Shown: in pieces, positions 1 through 6,301 of the stretch
How positions within the stretch are numbered: position 1 is the first letter of the stretch
How the letters are laid out: the number at the start of each line of letters is the position of its first letter
Program-made: the position numbers and the translations under genes
Notes under the pieces: model-generated
Told to the model about the DNA's origin: nothing
The model's database searches: none
The model's input: only the letters and a program-made list of their open reading frames with translations
Assembly: GCA_025997935.1 (NCBI GenBank)
Contig: BNVG01000094.1
Location: 1 to 8,013, forward strand
DNA: 8,013 bases
Reading direction: 5' to 3'
From: Synergistales bacterium
Lineage (GTDB): Bacteria > Synergistota > Synergistia > Synergistales > Aminobacteriaceae

Positions 1-2
1 TT

Positions 3-131
3 CCCCAGGAATCGGTAACCATTCCGGAAACCATGGACGGTATCCGGGCGGCCCTGAAAATGCAGGGTGATTCCGCCTCCGCAACGGCGGAGACCAACAA
101 ATACCTCGGCTTAGGAAAGTGGAAGAAATAA
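3..131 (+). CDS. C-terminal end of an unidentified protein (partial)
   Basis: An open frame enters from the left edge and ends with TAA at 129-131, giving 42 visible residues that end in GLGKWKK. The next gene's ATG begins on the very next base, the zero spacing expected inside an operon, and codon use is GC-rich like the malic enzyme that follows. The visible tail is hydrophilic, with an Ala/Ser/Thr-rich stretch and a lysine-rich end; it has no membrane segment or metal motif. I do not recognise the family. Its place ahead of a malic enzyme and a LarA-type racemase makes a role in organic-acid metabolism or uptake plausible, but that is inferred from context only. Confidence 0.6.
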   Translation, partial: PQESVTIPETMDGIRAALKMQGDSASATAETNKYLGLGKWKK

Positions 132-1592
132 ATGAAAATAGATCCCGCATTAAAAAATCTGGACAACCTGTTTCCTGCGGACTTTACGGAGGACCAAAAG
201 GCCCGGGCGAAAACACTGTTTCTGAAAAACCTGTCCCTGGAGGCGCACCGTTTCTACGGTGGAAAGATGCAGACCGTACCCAAGTGCGGTATCGCCGGCC
301 TTAACTGGTTCAACGTCTGGTATACCCCCGGTGTATCAAAAATATCCACTACTATCAGAGAAGATAACGACACATCATTCTCCCTCTCCAACCGGGGAAA
401 CCTGGTGGCGGTGGTATCCGACTCCACCCGCGTTCTGGGTGACGGCGACTGTACTCCTCCGGGCGGCCTGGGGGTCATGGAAGGCAAGGCCATGATCATG
501 AAGTACTTGGGCGGGGTGGATGCTACGGCCCTCTGCGTAGATTCCCGCGGCCCTGATGGGAAGAATGATCCCGACAAGCTCATCAGTTTTGTAAAGATGG
601 TGCAGCATTCCTTTGGGGCGATAAACCTGGAAGACATCAGCCAGCCGAACTGTTTCCGGGTATTGGACGAACTGCGGGACGCCTGCGACATTCCGGTATG
701 GCACGACGATGCCCAGGGGACCGCCTGCATCACCCTGGCGGGCTTACTCAACGCATTAAAACTGGCGGGGAAAAAACTGTCGGACGCAAAGATAGTGTTA
801 CTGGGCGCGGGGGCGGCAAACACCACCATAGCCCGGCTTATCATGGCCGATGGGGGCGACCCTGCCAGGATGATTGTTTTTGACTCCACAGGATCACTGC
901 ACCTGGGACGGGAGGACATCAAAAAAGACAAACGGAACTACCGGAAATGGGAAATCTGCGAAAAGACCAACCCCGGACGGGCGGCAAATGAGGCGGAGGC
1001 GCTAAGAGGGGCGGACGTACTCATCGCCCTGTCCAAACCGGGCCCGGACACGGTGAAGCGGGAGTGGATTACGTCAATGGCGGCTAAATCCATCGTGTTT
1101 ACCTGTGCAAACCCGGTGCCGGAGATCTGGCCCTACGCGGCCAAGGAAGCGGGCGCTTATATTGTGGCCACCGGGCGGGGGGATTTTCCCAACCAGGTGA
1201 ACAACTCGGTCTGTTTTCCGGGGATACTCAAGGGCGCACTTTTAGTGCGGGCAAAGAAGATCACCGACGGCATGGCGATACGCTGCGCCCACTCCATTGC
1301 GGACTTTTCGGAGAAGCGGGGTATTGCCCCGGACAACATCATCGCGAGTATGGAAGAGACCGAAGTGTTTGCCGTGGAAGCGGCGGACGTGGCCCAGCAG
1401 GCGATCAAGGAAGGGGTTGCCCGGGTACAGCTATCCTGGGAAGAAGTCTACAACCGGGCAAAGGCGGACATTGCCGCCGCACGGTCACTGGTAGATGACA
1501 TGAGGAAGATGGGGCATATCAAAGATCCCCCGGCGGAAATGCCGGAGGCGGCTTTAGCCGATGCTATAGCAGCAGTAAAAGGAGGATACTAA
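132..1592 (+). CDS. Malic enzyme (malate dehydrogenase, oxaloacetate-decarboxylating), small bacterial type
   Basis: This 486-residue cytoplasmic enzyme should oxidise and decarboxylate L-malate to pyruvate and CO2, reducing NAD(P) with a divalent metal. Visible family motifs, in order: YTPGV (64-68) with the likely catalytic Tyr64; MEGKA (116-120) with the likely catalytic Lys119; NLEDI (165-169) and HDD (191-193), which supply the acidic metal ligands; the Rossmann loop LLGAGAAN (223-230); and ATGRGDFPNQVNN (347-359), a malic-enzyme signature. Small deviations include DAQGT where DQHGT is usual. It is somewhat longer than the common 400-residue core at both ends. A purine-rich GGAAG lies six bases before the ATG. 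The start abuts the upstream stop, and the TAA overlaps the next ATG by one base, so translation is probably coupled. I could not decide NAD versus NADP from sequence. Confidence 0.93.
   Translation: MKIDPALKNLDNLFPADFTEDQKARAKTLFLKNLSLEAHRFYGGKMQTVPKCGIAGLNWFNVWYTPGVSKISTTIREDNDTSFSLSNRGNLVAVVSDSTRVLGDGDCTPPGGLGVMEGKAMIMKYLGGVDATALCVDSRGPDGKNDPDKLISFVKMVQHSFGAINLEDISQPNCFRVLDELRDACDIPVWHDDAQGTACITLAGLLNALKLAGKKLSDAKIVLLGAGAANTTIARLIMADGGDPARMIVFDSTGSLHLGREDIKKDKRNYRKWEICEKTNPGRAANEAEALRGADVLIALSKPGPDTVKREWITSMAAKSIVFTCANPVPEIWPYAAKEAGAYIVATGRGDFPNQVNNSVCFPGILKGALLVRAKKITDGMAIRCAHSIADFSEKRGIAPDNIIASMEETEVFAVEAADVAQQAIKEGVARVQLSWEEVYNRAKADIAAARSLVDDMRKMGHIKDPPAEMPEAALADAIAAVKGGY
1578..1585 (+). 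promoter_or_regulatory. Strong Shine-Dalgarno site for the Cys-rich small protein
   Basis: AAAGGAGG lies inside the last codons of the malic enzyme gene, six bases before the ATG at 1592. It is the best ribosome binding site in the window and is the main reason to accept the very short downstream frame as a real gene. Confidence 0.8.
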
Positions 1593-1753
1593 TGAACAAA
1601 TTACCTGAAAATTGTCTGTGCAAGAAATGCAAACATGGATTGGGTTGCATGTTTCTCGGCCAGAAACATGTAAAGAAATTACTTGCGGAGAATAAATGCA
1701 AGTGTGTTGACTGTAGTTTATTCAAGTCCGGCACTTGCCCGCTCATGGCCTAA
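1592..1753 (+). CDS. Small cysteine-rich protein, two four-Cys clusters (53 aa)
   Basis: This 53-residue frame has eight cysteines at residues 8, 10, 13, 19, 36, 38, 41 and 49. They form two similar clusters, CxCxxCx5C and CxCxxCx7C, separated by a lysine-rich, probably helical linker (KHVKKLLAEN). Such spacing suggests binding of zinc or another metal, or an iron-sulphur cluster. There is no signal peptide or membrane segment. The gene is supported by a near-perfect Shine-Dalgarno site, a one-base TAATG overlap with the malic enzyme and a four-base gap to the racemase, so it sits translationally coupled between two enzymes. I do not recognise a named family. A role in metal delivery or redox protection for the neighbouring nickel-dependent racemase is possible but only guessed from position. 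Confidence 0.8.
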   Translation: MNKLPENCLCKKCKHGLGCMFLGQKHVKKLLAENKCKCVDCSLFKSGTCPLMA

Positions 1754-1757
1754 TGCC

Positions 1758-3065
1758 ATGAAAATCGAAATCCCCTACCTGAAAAAAACCTTCCCCCTGG
1801 AGTTTCCCGATGAAAATCTCCTGGCGGTGGCGGAACCGAATGATTTTACGGTCACCGGAACCCCGGATCAAATTCTGGAGGGAGCCCTGAAAACCCCCTA
1901 CGGGCCAAGTCTCGAAGATTTTCTCAAGGGCGGTACACGGGTTCTCATTATTATTAACGATGCTACCCGGCCTACTCCCACAGAGGCGATCCTGCGCGGA
2001 TTACTCCCGGTCTTTGAGAAAACCGGAATCGGCACAGAAAATCTAACCCTCCTCGTAGCCACCGGCGCACACCGCTCTCCTACGGAGGAAGAGTACCGGC
2101 AGATCCTGGGGGCATTTTACGACAAACTCCGCAGCCTTTGCGTTCACCACGATGCCCGTAAGGATGAGGACATGGTTGATCTGGGCAGTACCCGGAACGG
2201 CACACCAATACTGCTCAACAAGCGGCTCTTTGACGCGGACCGTATCATCGCCACGGGTAGCGTGGAGCCCCATTACTTCGCGGGCTTCACCGGGGGCCGC
2301 AAGGCATTCCTTCCGGGTGTCGCAGCCTATAAGACCATCCAGGCCAACCACAAACAGGCCCTCTCCGGTGCGGCCCACTCCCTGGCCCTGGAGGGTAACC
2401 CGGTCCACGAGGACATGATGGACGCCCTTCCCCTGATCAAAGCGCCGGTATTCTCCCTTATGACCGTCCTTGATAAAACGCAGCGCCTGGCCGCCGCCAC
2501 AACCGGGGACCTCTTGGCCTCCTTTTACGCCGCCGTTGAAATTGCCCGTAAAATCTTCTGCGTAAAGGTTCCCGCAAAGGCGGATATCGTGATATCGGCG
2601 GCAAAGTTCCCCATGGACATAGACCTCTACCAGTCCCAGAAGGCCATAGATAACGGCGCGGCGGCACTCAAGGATGGGGGAACCCTGATCCTGGTTTCCA
2701 GCTGCCGGGACGGTATCGGGGATGAGGCCTACGCCAATCTGCTGGCCTCCGCTAAAAGCCCGGCGGACACTATTTCGCGGATCCGCGAGGGATACAAGCT
2801 GGGGTATCACAAGGCTGCCAAGATGGCCGCCGTATCCGCCCGGGCCACGGTAAAAGCGGTGACAGAACTTCCGCCGGAACGGCTTGCGGGCATGTTCATC
2901 GAAAGCGCCCCATCCCCCCAAGCGGCCTTAGATGAAGCGCTGGAAAAAACCCGGTCCCAGGGTATCCCACTGCCCACAATACTGATCCTGCCCGATGGCT
3001 GTGTTACCGTGCCGGACCCGGAGGAGGGGTGGCGACATCTTGACATTGGTTTTAAATCCCGCTAA
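1758..3065 (+). CDS. LarA-family nickel-pincer 2-hydroxyacid racemase (lactate/malate racemase-like)
   Basis: This 435-residue protein belongs to the LarA (DUF2088) superfamily, which racemises or epimerises 2-hydroxyacids using the nickel-pincer nucleotide cofactor. Visible motifs: DATRPTPT (68-75), for cofactor phosphate binding; ATGAHR (101-106) with catalytic His105; HHDAR (130-134); EPHYFAGFTGG (170-180) with His172; RKAFLPG (181-187) with Lys182, the residue that carries the cofactor; and NH (197-198) with His198. Their spacing closely matches Lactobacillus LarA (His108, His174, Lys184, His200), and the length is normal. The frame is open upstream to an ATG at 1683, but that would overlap the small Cys-rich gene by 71 bases, and the 1758 start gives the usual family N-terminus (KIEIPY). 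There is no clear Shine-Dalgarno; the upstream stop is four bases away, so translational coupling is likely. The cofactor genes larB, larC and larE are not in view. The substrate could be lactate, malate or another hydroxyacid; the malic enzyme neighbour favours malate. Confidence 0.92.
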   Translation: MKIEIPYLKKTFPLEFPDENLLAVAEPNDFTVTGTPDQILEGALKTPYGPSLEDFLKGGTRVLIIINDATRPTPTEAILRGLLPVFEKTGIGTENLTLLVATGAHRSPTEEEYRQILGAFYDKLRSLCVHHDARKDEDMVDLGSTRNGTPILLNKRLFDADRIIATGSVEPHYFAGFTGGRKAFLPGVAAYKTIQANHKQALSGAAHSLALEGNPVHEDMMDALPLIKAPVFSLMTVLDKTQRLAAATTGDLLASFYAAVEIARKIFCVKVPAKADIVISAAKFPMDIDLYQSQKAIDNGAAALKDGGTLILVSSCRDGIGDEAYANLLASAKSPADTISRIREGYKLGYHKAAKMAAVSARATVKAVTELPPERLAGMFIESAPSPQAALDEALEKTRSQGIPLPTILILPDGCVTVPDPEEGWRHLDIGFKSR

Positions 3066-3068
3066 TGT
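3040..3068 (+). promoter_or_regulatory. Probable sigma-70 promoter for the tRNA cluster
   Basis: A perfect -35 TTGACA (3040-3045) is followed, after 17 bases, by TAATGT (3063-3068), which keeps the key T, A and final T of a -10 box. It overlaps the last codons and stop of the racemase gene and would start transcription about 10 bases before the first tRNA-Ser. The -10 match is only three of six, so this is moderately supported. Confidence 0.5.
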
Positions 3069-3085
3069 TGAAAACTGGCGTATTT

Positions 3086-3170
3086 GGAGCGATGTCCGAG
3101 TGGTTGAAGGAGGCGGTCTTGAAAACCGTTGTGCCGCAAGGTACCGGGGGTTCGAATCCCCCTTGCTCCG
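3086..3170 (+). tRNA. tRNA-Ser (anticodon TGA)
   Basis: An 85-base class II tRNA with a long variable arm. The acceptor GGAGCGA pairs with TTGCTCC (one G-U), the anticodon stem is GCGGT/ACCGT and the T arm is GGGGG-TTCGAAT-CCCCC. The seven-base anticodon loop CTTGAAA places TGA at 3120-3122, reading UCA and, by wobble, other UCN codons. The discriminator is G3170 and CCA is not encoded. Confidence 0.97.
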
Positions 3171-3201
3171 GAGGCTCGAGACCGGCAGGTTTCAGATAGG
3201 C

Positions 3202-3231
3202 TTGTTTGAAAGTGGTATTTTGGGATATAAT
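3202..3231 (+). promoter_or_regulatory. Possible internal promoter in the tRNA cluster
   Basis: A perfect -10 TATAAT (3226-3231) is preceded after 18 bases by TTGTTT (3202-3207), matching TTGACA at four of six positions. It lies in the 90-base spacer between the first two tRNA genes and would start transcription about 20 bases before the tRNA-Ser(GCT). It may boost the last four tRNAs independently of the first. Confidence 0.5.
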
Positions 3232-3260
3232 TCCCATTATATAGTGATTGGTTAACTTTT

Positions 3261-3348
3261 GGAGCGGTGGGTGAGTGGCCGAAACCAACGGTTTGCTAAA
3301 CCGTCGTACCCTAACCGGGTACCGGGGGTTCGAATCCCCCCTGCTCCG
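3261..3348 (+). tRNA. tRNA-Ser (anticodon GCT)
   Basis: An 88-base class II tRNA. The acceptor GGAGCGG pairs with CTGCTCC (one G-U), the anticodon stem is ACGGT/ACCGT, the loop TTGCTAA gives GCT at 3295-3297, and the long variable arm contains a stem-forming TACCC/GGGTA pair. It reads AGU and AGC. CCA is not encoded; six T residues follow and the next tRNA begins after only seven bases. Confidence 0.97.
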
Positions 3349-3355
3349 TTTTTTC

Positions 3356-3429
3356 GAGGTTGTAGCTCAGCTGGATAGAGCATTAGATTGCGGATCTAAA
3401 GGTCGCACGTTCGAATCGTGTCAGCCTCA
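3356..3429 (+). tRNA. tRNA-Arg (anticodon GCG)
   Basis: A 74-base class I tRNA. The acceptor GAGGTTG pairs with CAGCCTC, the D arm is GCTC/GAGC, the anticodon stem TTAGA/TCTAA and the T stem GCACG/CGTGT. The loop TTGCGGA gives GCG at 3390-3392, for CGC and CGU codons. The D loop carries the A expected at position 20 for arginine identity, and the discriminator is A. Most bacteria use anticodon ACG (modified to inosine) for this codon box, so GCG is unusual. CCA is not encoded. Confidence 0.93.
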
Positions 3430-3443
3430 GCGTGAATTGTATT

Positions 3444-3530
3444 GGAGCGGTGTCCGAGTGGCCGAAGGAGACGGTTTCGAAAACCGTTGAACCCGCGAGG
3501 GTTCCGGGGGTTCGAATCCCCCCTGCTCCG
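3444..3530 (+). tRNA. tRNA-Ser (anticodon CGA)
   Basis: An 87-base class II tRNA. The acceptor GGAGCGG pairs with CTGCTCC, the anticodon stem is ACGGT/ACCGT, and the loop TTCGAAA gives CGA at 3478-3480, reading UCG. The variable arm has a strong AACCC/GGGTT stem. Only 14 bases separate it from the tRNA-Arg, so it is almost certainly co-transcribed. CCA is not encoded. Confidence 0.97.
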
Positions 3531-3568
3531 TAGGGCATGATTGCCTGTTGCTATTGGGTTTCTATTTT

Positions 3569-3655
3569 GGAGAGGTGTCCGAGTGGTTTAAGGTCCACGC
3601 TTGGAAAGCGTGCGTGCTTGAAAGAGCACCGGGGGTTCGAATCCCCCCTTCTCCG
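3569..3655 (+). tRNA. tRNA-Ser (anticodon GGA)
   Basis: An 87-base class II tRNA. The acceptor GGAGAGG pairs with CTTCTCC, the anticodon stem is CACGC/GCGTG, and the loop TTGGAAA gives GGA at 3603-3605, reading UCC and UCU. It is the last tRNA of the cluster and the last host-like gene before the recombinase, so its 3' end is the likely insertion site of the downstream element. CCA is not encoded. Confidence 0.97.
3630..3655 (+). other. Putative attachment site at the tRNA-Ser 3' end
   Basis: Tyrosine recombinases of islands and phages often insert into the T arm and 3' end of a tRNA gene and restore it. Here a recombinase starts about 110 bases after the tRNA, and base composition falls sharply at this point. 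The far copy of the repeat would be outside the window, so the exact core cannot be fixed. The T-arm sequence itself recurs in the other three tRNA-Ser genes (ending TGCTCC instead of TTCTCC), so the recurrence inside the window is not evidence of att sites. Confidence 0.45.
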
Positions 3656-3732
3656 TAATGTATATGGTGTAATTTAAGAAAAAAGGGCAAAAACTACACT
3701 AGATATAGCGTGGTGGAAGCTGAAAAGACCAT

Positions 3733-3753
3733 CTATGTATTAACCTATGTATT
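3733..3753 (+). repeat. 9-base direct repeat upstream of the recombinase
   Basis: CTATGTATT occurs at 3733-3741 and 3745-3753, a 12-base period, just before the recombinase start at 3763. Such short direct repeats next to an attachment site can be arm-type binding sites of the recombinase, or operator repeats. The sequence is AT-rich, so chance is not excluded. Confidence 0.4.
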
Positions 3754-3762
3754 TTATGGGTT

Positions 3763-5334
3763 ATGAACAATGACAAAATAGCCGAATTGCAAAGGCTATT
3801 TACCAAGCAAGAAAACGAACTACTACAAAGTTTAGCAACGATACGGAAACAGATGGCGATACTAAACGGTGAAACTCGTCTTTTCCGTTTATACATAAAT
3901 ACCTATACCAAAGACCCAATTTACTATGCCCATCTATTTAATGATGATGGAAAACAAACTGATGCCCGTATGTCATGCAAAACAACTGATAAAGAAAAGG
4001 CTGAACTTTTTGCCATAGAGAACAGAGAAATATTCCTACAAGAATATTACGACAAAAAGAACAAAGAAGACTTCTATAAATTACTTTCAGAATACTACAC
4101 GGAAAAAAGTGATTTATTCAAAAAGGCAAGGCAAAAACGAAAACTCCGGGAAAAACAGATAAAAAAATACAATGGTTTTGTAAATAATTATTTTATCCCA
4201 TTTTTGCAAGCTCGTAAAATCACTAATATAAAAAATGCTAACAGTAAAAAAGCCATAGAAGATTTTCAATTATATTGTCAGGATGAAAAACAAAATAAAT
4301 TAAAGTTTTCGTTATCAGCAAAAACAATCAATAATAATATTAGTTGTGCTATTGCTCCTATTTTTAATCAAGTCCTTGAAGAAAAATCGGTTTTTGCTTT
4401 GAATATAAATATAAACCTTAGAGAGGAAGAGGGTGAGAAAAAGACCATTGGTTTAATCCCTATTCGGACTACATTTAGTATTTTGTTAAATGACCTTTTC
4501 TGGGAAAAAGGGAAAAAGAAAGATGGCAAGATGCAGTTTTTAGTTTATAAAATTAGAAATACAAAAAGATATAGACTATTCTGTCTGTTGGGAAATCTTT
4601 GTGGTTTAAGAAATAGCGAAATACTTTTGCTTCGAAAAGAAAATGTCATGTCTATAGGTAAAACATATTTTCTTAATATTGAAAACAGCAGAATAGACGG
4701 AACAGGAACAAAAACCCAGGCTGGTAAAAGGTTGATACCTTTACACCCTATTATCTATTCAAAACTTATCGAGTATATTAAAGAACACAATATAAAAGAT
4801 TATATTTTCTGGGCTGGGAGCAAAACAATTAACTATACTGATTTTGTAAGAGCAAAAATAATGTTTTCTTTATTATGTGGTTATGATGAAAAATCAATAA
4901 AAGAGCATAATATCGTTTTTTATTCGTTTAGACATTTTTATAAAACGATTATTACAAATGCTTTACATGAAATTGAGTTAGTAGAATATTATATGGGACA
5001 TACCAATAGAAGTGATATGAAAAAAAATTATTTACACCTCGGTAGTGTTGGAAATAAATATATTGAAGAAAATGGGCAAAAAATAATAGATGTCATAGAT
5101 AATTATTACAATGATTTATTCTCCACAAAAAAGGAAAAAATAAACGGAAAAGAAAAAATGTCACATTATAGTAATTTACAAGAGCCGATTATTAAAGAAG
5201 CAATTTATACTGATCCTGCTCATTATAGAGGTGCAAAAAAATACTTAATATGGACTATACCAGACCCGGAAAAAATAATAGATGTGGAAGATTATGATGA
5301 AGATACCCAAGAAGAAAAACCAATGACTGAATAA
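3763..5334 (+). CDS. Tyrosine recombinase / phage-type integrase
   Basis: This 523-residue protein should catalyse site-specific integration and excision of the element beginning here. The N-terminus (about 1-35) is a probable coiled coil; the core-binding region is roughly 125-215. The catalytic domain shows Arg283 (GLRNSE), a probable Lys317 (TKTQ), YSFRH (387-391) with Arg390 and His391, GHT with His413, and the nucleophile Tyr423 in NYLH. Tyr387 stands where many relatives have His. About 100 residues follow the nucleophile, far more than the usual short tail, ending in an acidic stretch. The gene is strikingly AT-rich and lysine-rich compared with the operon on the left, a sign of transfer. 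No Shine-Dalgarno precedes the ATG and no earlier in-frame ATG is near. Its position beside a tRNA-Ser supports a role as island integrase. Confidence 0.9.
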   Translation: MNNDKIAELQRLFTKQENELLQSLATIRKQMAILNGETRLFRLYINTYTKDPIYYAHLFNDDGKQTDARMSCKTTDKEKAELFAIENREIFLQEYYDKKNKEDFYKLLSEYYTEKSDLFKKARQKRKLREKQIKKYNGFVNNYFIPFLQARKITNIKNANSKKAIEDFQLYCQDEKQNKLKFSLSAKTINNNISCAIAPIFNQVLEEKSVFALNININLREEEGEKKTIGLIPIRTTFSILLNDLFWEKGKKKDGKMQFLVYKIRNTKRYRLFCLLGNLCGLRNSEILLLRKENVMSIGKTYFLNIENSRIDGTGTKTQAGKRLIPLHPIIYSKLIEYIKEHNIKDYIFWAGSKTINYTDFVRAKIMFSLLCGYDEKSIKEHNIVFYSFRHFYKTIITNALHEIELVEYYMGHTNRSDMKKNYLHLGSVGNKYIEENGQKIIDVIDNYYNDLFSTKKEKINGKEKMSHYSNLQEPIIKEAIYTDPAHYRGAKKYLIWTIPDPEKIIDVEDYDEDTQEEKPMTE

Positions 5335-5516
5335 TTTGATGAGTATAATTCACCCACTATTGATATAGAAAAAGATATGATGACCAATCCTTTTTGACCA
5401 TCCAATCATCCCCATCAAGAACCATACAATGTAATATCAAAATTGCCCCTAATGGCGTTTTTGATTTTTACTGCTTCATAACCAAAGCCCCCCAATCTTA
5501 CGCTTACATAATAGCC
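5335..5516. other. Intergenic stretch between recombinase and repeat-protein gene
   Basis: No certain gene. Immediately after the recombinase TAA the same frame stays open for 20 codons to a TGA at 5395-5397. A second frame, open from a TTG at 5394, runs into the downstream gene and could extend it by 41 residues. No rho-independent terminator is visible. The last 19 bases contain the 14-base repeat described separately. Confidence 0.5.
5498..5511 (+). repeat. 14-base upstream element, copy 1
   Basis: TTACGCTTACATAA lies exactly five bases before the ATG at 5517. The identical sequence lies exactly five bases before the next gene's ATG. It may be a leader or start-site element, an operator, or a -10-like box (TACATA) for a leaderless transcript. 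Confidence 0.6.
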
Positions 5517-6299
5517 ATGACTAACAAAGACAAGTTTGAGCAATTTTTTGAGCATAGTGCCATCTTCCTCAGTGCCGTAGAATCCGGTGATTTTGGTCAG
5601 GACGACCTCTACAAAATACATCTGGAAATACTGAAAATAGAAGGCAAGAGACTGGAATCTGTTGAGCCTGAACTATTTACAGCAGACCAGTATCTTAATC
5701 TATGCTCCAATGCTATAGGCCAGAATAGTTTGGCCCTTGAATGGGTTGATGTATCCCGTGTAAGCATTGAAAACTACCGAAAACTCTGTTATCAGGCGGT
5801 AAAACAGAATAGTACTTCCCTCTATTTTGTGAAGAAGGAACTCTTTGAAAATAGCGAGAATGATTTAAGGGTCATTTACAATGTAGCAGTCCATCAAAAC
5901 ACCGATGCCCTATTCTTAATTCGAGACCAGACCCTGCCCCTCTGTCTTATGGCGGTGAAAAAGAATACTTCAGCCCTGCAATGGGTCAATCCCAATTTGT
6001 TTTCAAGAGAGGATTACACTAAAATCTGCTATTATGCTTTTTACCAGAAACAAGAATTTATCCTTCTTGAAAGGATATTCGAAAACTACCCTGATATAAA
6101 ACATTTCAAAAATTATCAGGGGCTTCGGTTTGTGAATAAAGACTATTGCCTTCCCCAAGCATACAAGGAAATCTGCCTCCATGCCATCAAGTATTCGGGT
6201 GAATCCCTGCCCTTTGTCGATGAATCCCTGTGGCTGGATAGGGATTTTTGCCGGGAAGCCCTGAAACTATCCAGGGGAGCCAAGAAATATGTTAAATAG
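5517..6299 (+). CDS. DUF4116-like helical repeat protein of unknown function
   Basis: This 260-residue protein consists largely of short repeats with the pattern (L/I)CxxA(V/I)xQNxxAL.(F/W)V. Clear copies begin near residues 62, 90, 120, 142 and 219, with a degenerate one near 170. The pattern resembles DUF4116-type repeats, which probably form paired helices used for protein contacts. Typical pieces are AVKQNSTSLYFV and AVKKNTSALQWV. There is no signal peptide, membrane segment or enzyme motif. The frame is open back to a TTG at 5394 (301 residues), but I prefer the ATG at 5517 because the shared 14-base element lies at the same distance from it as from the ATPase start; neither has a Shine-Dalgarno site. 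The ATPase gene begins 21 bases after its TAG and in the same frame. It may act as an adaptor or substrate-recognition partner of that ATPase; this is inferred from position only. Confidence 0.75.
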   Translation: MTNKDKFEQFFEHSAIFLSAVESGDFGQDDLYKIHLEILKIEGKRLESVEPELFTADQYLNLCSNAIGQNSLALEWVDVSRVSIENYRKLCYQAVKQNSTSLYFVKKELFENSENDLRVIYNVAVHQNTDALFLIRDQTLPLCLMAVKKNTSALQWVNPNLFSREDYTKICYYAFYQKQEFILLERIFENYPDIKHFKNYQGLRFVNKDYCLPQAYKEICLHAIKYSGESLPFVDESLWLDRDFCREALKLSRGAKKYVK

Positions 6300-6301
6300 T
6301 T

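Noticed and set aside
254..931. A 225-codon open frame on the minus strand
   Set aside because: It lies fully inside the malic enzyme gene, whose conserved motifs are on the plus strand; the Ser- and Pro-rich product is typical of the reverse complement of a GC-rich gene.
1683..1757. An earlier in-frame ATG for the racemase
   Set aside because: It would overlap the Cys-rich gene by 71 bases and add 25 residues not expected for LarA proteins; the ATG at 1758 gives the normal N-terminus.
2043..2921. A 292-codon open frame on the minus strand
   Set aside because: It is antisense to the LarA-like gene with all its catalytic motifs; its Gly- and Arg-rich product shows no recognisable family.
3324..3354. 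GC-rich hairpin followed by six T residues, like a rho-independent terminator
   Set aside because: The hairpin is the T arm of tRNA-Ser(GCT), and the next tRNA starts one base after the T run, so a terminator here would separate genes that look co-transcribed.
2995..3490. Several short open frames on both strands over the tRNA cluster
   Set aside because: They translate tRNA sequence, including repeated GFESP-type pieces from the T arms, and cannot be proteins.
3144..3655. Four near-identical GC-rich palindromic repeats that resemble a CRISPR-like array
   Set aside because: They are the T arms of the four tRNA-Ser genes; spacing and surrounding cloverleaf structure explain them.
5394..5516. 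TTG start extending the repeat protein by 41 residues
   Set aside because: There is no ribosome binding site, and the added part lacks the repeat pattern; the 14-base element supports the ATG at 5517. Not fully excluded.
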